Position numbers and translations under genes: made by a program. Below, one piece after another: positions 61,446 through 64,000 of a DNA stretch of 64,000 nt (position 1 is the stretch's first letter; every line of letters starts with the position of its first letter). The notes beneath the pieces were generated by a model. That model had not been told where the DNA came from and searched no databases. It saw nothing but the letters and a program-made list of their open reading frames with translations. Location of the stretch: NCBI GenBank assembly GCA_016791475.1, contig JAEUWI010000023.1, forward strand, positions 1 through 64,000. Reading direction: 5' to 3'. Source of the stretch: Candidatus Hydrogenedentota bacterium. Lineage in GTDB: Bacteria; Hydrogenedentota; Hydrogenedentia; Hydrogenedentales; JAEUWI01.

Positions 61446-63064
61446 AGCCGCCACCGCGCTGGCTCTATCGTTTCGGCGTCCTGTGCGTCTATGGACTCTG
61501 CGCCGCGCCACTCCTGGCGATGGCCCTGCCCCTCCTGCTGTCGCCCTTCGATTCGACCCGCGATCTTTTCGACCTGCTGAGTTCAGGACGCCTTTGGACA
61601 CTCTGGGCGCGCACCTGCGGCACGGCACTGGTCACTGCCCTTGTTGCCACCGCCATCGGCGCGCCTCTGGGCCTCCTGCTGGATCAACCGGGTTTCCGCG
61701 AACGAGCATGGTTGCGACTGCTCCTCACCACCCCTCTCCTGCTGCCGCCCCACGTGCTGGCCGTGGCCTGGGTCGATCTGCTGGGACAGCAGGGCATCGT
61801 GAACGGCCTCTTTGCCCGATGGAGTCTGCCGCCACATCCGTTCCCCCTCTATTCCGCCGCAGGCGTGGCGCTCGTGCAGGCGTTGAGCCTCTATCCAATC
61901 CCTCTGTGGTGCCTGTGGAACGCCGCGCGCCAGATCGACCCCGCCCTTCCGGAAGCCGCCCGTAACCTGGGCGCGCGGCCCTTTGCGCGTCTCGGCCTCC
62001 TGTTTCCCCTGGTGCTTCCGGCCCTCTTGTCCGGCGCCCTCCTGGTCTTTGTTCTCTCCCTGCTAAGCTTTTCCATTCCGTCCCTCTTGCAGACCCCCGT
62101 GTTCACCGTGGAGATCTTCACCAGCTTCAACAGCTTCCTGGACCAACGCCAGGCGTCGCTCAGCGCCGTACCTCTCTGCCTCACGGGCGTGGCCGCCCTG
62201 TACCTCGCCATGCGCTTCAATAGGACCGGGCCGCCCGCGTCGGCACCGCGCCAAATCCGCCGTAATTGCTTTCATACGCAGGCGGCGGTATGGGGCTGGG
62301 CACCAGCGGTATTGGTTGTGCTCCTGGCCATCGGGCTTCCACTGGCGGCCCTGGCCTCGCGTTGCATGCCGCCGGCAACGCTCCTGGCCGCGTGGCACAC
62401 CGGCGCGGGCGAGATCGGCACCAGCCTGCTCGTGGCCACGGTCGGTGCGACGCTCATGATCGCCCTCGCCCTGCCCCTGGCCTGGGCAACGCCGACGCAC
62501 CGGGGGCGTCTCATACTTCTGCCCTGCGCAATGGCCTGGCTCGCCTCCGGCCCCGTCTTCGGTGTCGGACTCATCCAGGTATGGAACCACCCCGGCCCCC
62601 TCGGCTGGGTCTACGACCATTTTCCCATCCTCCTGCTCGCGGCAGTCGGCCGCAACATGCTTTTTGCCTGGCTCGGGTGCCGCCTTGCCGTCACCTGGCT
62701 GCCGGGCGAAGCCACGGAAGCTTCACGCAACCTTGGCGCTTCCCCACGGTATACCTTCCATGCTGTTGTATTGCCGCAGTTGCGGCGCCCCCTGCTGGCG
62801 ATCTGGGCATGCCTCGCCATTCTCATCATGGGCGAAGTGGAAACCTCCGTGCTCGTTGCCCCGCCCGGCTGGGTTCCCGTCTCCCTGCGCATCTTTACAC
62901 TCATGCACTACGGCCCTGCGGCGTCCGTATCGGCGCTGGCCCTCCTCCAGGCCCTGGCCACCGCGGGCCTGCTCGCGGTCGCTGGATTTTACGCGGGGGG
63001 TGCGGATTTTACTCGCCCGACAAAAGCCGGTATCATAGTTCGGGTGGAAACCAAATTCGTGTAA
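61442..63064 (+). CDS. ABC transporter permease, iron(III)-type (duplicated halves)
   Basis: 540-aa integral membrane protein with about 12 helices in two homologous halves, as in FbpB/AfuB. Each half carries the EAA-type loop for the ATPase: LPEAARNLGARPFARLGLLF near 165 and ATEASRNLGASPRYTFHAVV near 425. It opens VKPPPRWLYRFGVLCVYGLC and has helices such as LLAMALPLLLS, SGALLVFVLSLLSFSIP and LLAIWACLAILIMGEV. The GTG start overlaps the binding-protein gene. The following gene is a STAND-type protein rather than an ATPase, so the ATPase may be elsewhere or shared. Confidence 0.8.
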   Translation: MKPPPRWLYRFGVLCVYGLCAAPLLAMALPLLLSPFDSTRDLFDLLSSGRLWTLWARTCGTALVTALVATAIGAPLGLLLDQPGFRERAWLRLLLTTPLLLPPHVLAVAWVDLLGQQGIVNGLFARWSLPPHPFPLYSAAGVALVQALSLYPIPLWCLWNAARQIDPALPEAARNLGARPFARLGLLFPLVLPALLSGALLVFVLSLLSFSIPSLLQTPVFTVEIFTSFNSFLDQRQASLSAVPLCLTGVAALYLAMRFNRTGPPASAPRQIRRNCFHTQAAVWGWAPAVLVVLLAIGLPLAALASRCMPPATLLAAWHTGAGEIGTSLLVATVGATLMIALALPLAWATPTHRGRLILLPCAMAWLASGPVFGVGLIQVWNHPGPLGWVYDHFPILLLAAVGRNMLFAWLGCRLAVTWLPGEATEASRNLGASPRYTFHAVVLPQLRRPLLAIWACLAILIMGEVETSVLVAPPGWVPVSLRIFTLMHYGPAASVSALALLQALATAGLLAVAGFYAGGADFTRPTKAGIIVRVETKFV

Positions 63065-63212
63065 GACCTTACATGACGATGGCGTCGCGAGGCACTGCGC
63101 ACGAAGCGCGCTCTTTCCGTGGCGATGGAGAATGATTCGTTGGGACTTTCGGCCCTCGGCCCAGGCTTGCTTGCACGATCCCCGCGCTCGGCGCGCCGGG
63201 AAAGGCAGTGCC

Positions 63213-64000
63213 ATGCGTGACGAGGACGACTTCGAAGGCGGACACATCGATACGCCCTTCCCCGACAGCGAAGTCCAGCGAAATCGGCGCCGTCCTTCCG
63301 ATCCCATCGACACGCCCTATCCCGCCGATGGTTTCGCCAGCCGGCCCCAGCCGGTGCACAGCCCCGAGCCGCGCTTCTGGCGCCTTCGGCAGCGGGCAAA
63401 CCCCTATTTCATGGGCCGGGAAAACCTGCTGACGACGTTGCACAACACCTTTCAGAAGCACCCGATCGTTCATCTCCTCGGCCCCCTCGGTTCCGGCACC
63501 ACGCAGACCGCCCTGGCCTACGCGTTCCGGGCGCGCGCCAACTTCGACGGGGCCTTCTGGATCGACGCTAAGGACCCCACCCTGGCCCGGCTCGATCTGG
63601 TCCGTGCCGGTCGCGGTCTCGACGGAAAATGGGACGATGACGCGCCCATAAACGATCAGCTCGCCGCGATCAAGCACTGGATGGGCACCCACCTCCGGTG
63701 GCTCCTGATCTGTGACGGGGCGGAAGCGCTCGAACCCATCCTCGAACTCATTCCGGCCCAGCCCAATGGTCGAATCCTGATTACCGGGCAAAAATCGCTG
63801 AACGATGACCGCGTGGCCGTCCTGGAGCATCCCTCCTTTCCCCACCCCGCCGCATGTCTGTTCCTGGCCCATCGGAGCCAGCAGCAGCGCGACGAGCACG
63901 CCTCGGCCCTCGTGCGCTTCTTCGGCCACGCGACTCTCCCGGTCTTTCTCGCGGGGGCCTACTGCCACGTCACCGCCACCCCGCTCCAGGAATACCAGCG
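63213..64000 (+). CDS. STAND/NB-ARC-type NTPase, partial (runs off the edge)
   Basis: Open-ended frame of at least 262 codons, cut by the window end. After an acidic, disordered N terminus (MRDEDDFEGGHIDTPFPDS; repeated IDTP-P segments) comes the STAND entry motif NPYFMGRENLLTTLHNTF near 75, then the P-loop HLLGPLGSGTTQTALAYAF, the strand FDGAFWIDAKDPTL, the Walker B-like RWLLICDGAEALEPI and the sensor region NGRILITGQKSL. The P-loop has Thr where Lys is expected. AAAGGC lies nine bases upstream of the ATG. Full proteins usually end in TPR or WD repeats and act as signalling or anti-phage switches; the C terminus lies outside. Confidence 0.75.
   Translation, partial: MRDEDDFEGGHIDTPFPDSEVQRNRRRPSDPIDTPYPADGFASRPQPVHSPEPRFWRLRQRANPYFMGRENLLTTLHNTFQKHPIVHLLGPLGSGTTQTALAYAFRARANFDGAFWIDAKDPTLARLDLVRAGRGLDGKWDDDAPINDQLAAIKHWMGTHLRWLLICDGAEALEPILELIPAQPNGRILITGQKSLNDDRVAVLEHPSFPHPAACLFLAHRSQQQRDEHASALVRFFGHATLPVFLAGAYCHVTATPLQEYQ

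Overview
The window reads as chromosome of a GC-rich, diderm (Gram-negative type) environmental bacterium. Two prepilin-like proteins with an N-terminal methylation signal and a C-terminal H-PGG-YMDG motif, a MoxR/DUF58/von Willebrand cluster, secreted glycoside hydrolases and esterases, a GxxExxY protein and a DUF481 outer-membrane barrel together suggest the Planctomycetes/Lentisphaerae/Hydrogenedentota range. Hydrogenedentota is my best guess. No rRNA or marker gene fixes the taxonomy, so this is inference.

Layout. 1-6.6 kb: an exported protein, a GH42/GH14-like glycosidase and two small toxin-antitoxin-type modules, one apparently decayed. 6.7-12.2 kb: two prepilin-like pseudopilins and a NarL-type two-component pair. 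12.4-14.8 kb: overlapping PHP and HAD hydrolase genes. 14.8-24.1 kb: a secreted orphan, a Dps-Fur oxidative-stress operon with a visible promoter, an AmrS-type radical SAM enzyme, a CNNM/CorC protein, tRNA-Arg(CCT), a FapA-like protein, YchF and a CDP-alcohol phosphatidyltransferase. 24.3-28.6 kb: a PHP-glycosyltransferase fusion and an nfeD-like operon. 28.9-36.7 kb: secreted alpha/beta hydrolases, including two tandem esterase paralogues, an orphan gene between inverted repeats and a TIM-barrel protein. 36.9-54.1 kb: a long same-strand cluster (DUF4175-like coiled coil, NHL lipoprotein, VWA, MoxR, DUF58, BatA/VWA, large membrane protein, ABC ATPase, ABC permeases), broken at two points by insertions. 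54.2-56.0 kb: a two-gene AAA ATPase/DUF4276 defence-like module. 56-60 kb: a methyltransferase, a 45-residue small protein, DUF481 and another ABC permease. 60.4-63.1 kb: an iron-type ABC binding protein and permease. 63.2 kb to the edge: a partial STAND NTPase.

The most striking part is what lies between genes. There are at least two gene cassettes bracketed by inverted repeats: a GxxExxY predicted nuclease at 46262-46993 and an orphan secreted protein at 34329-35412. Two REPIN-like elements of 185-200 bp have hairpin arms that covary between copies (28666-28865 and 60142-60326). Other inverted-repeat pairs occur, along with matching compound 7-mer/9-mer tandem arrays 36 kb apart and an intergenic multi-hairpin element. 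The defence-like pair sits directly after a truncated ABC permease gene, as expected if its arrival destroyed that gene.
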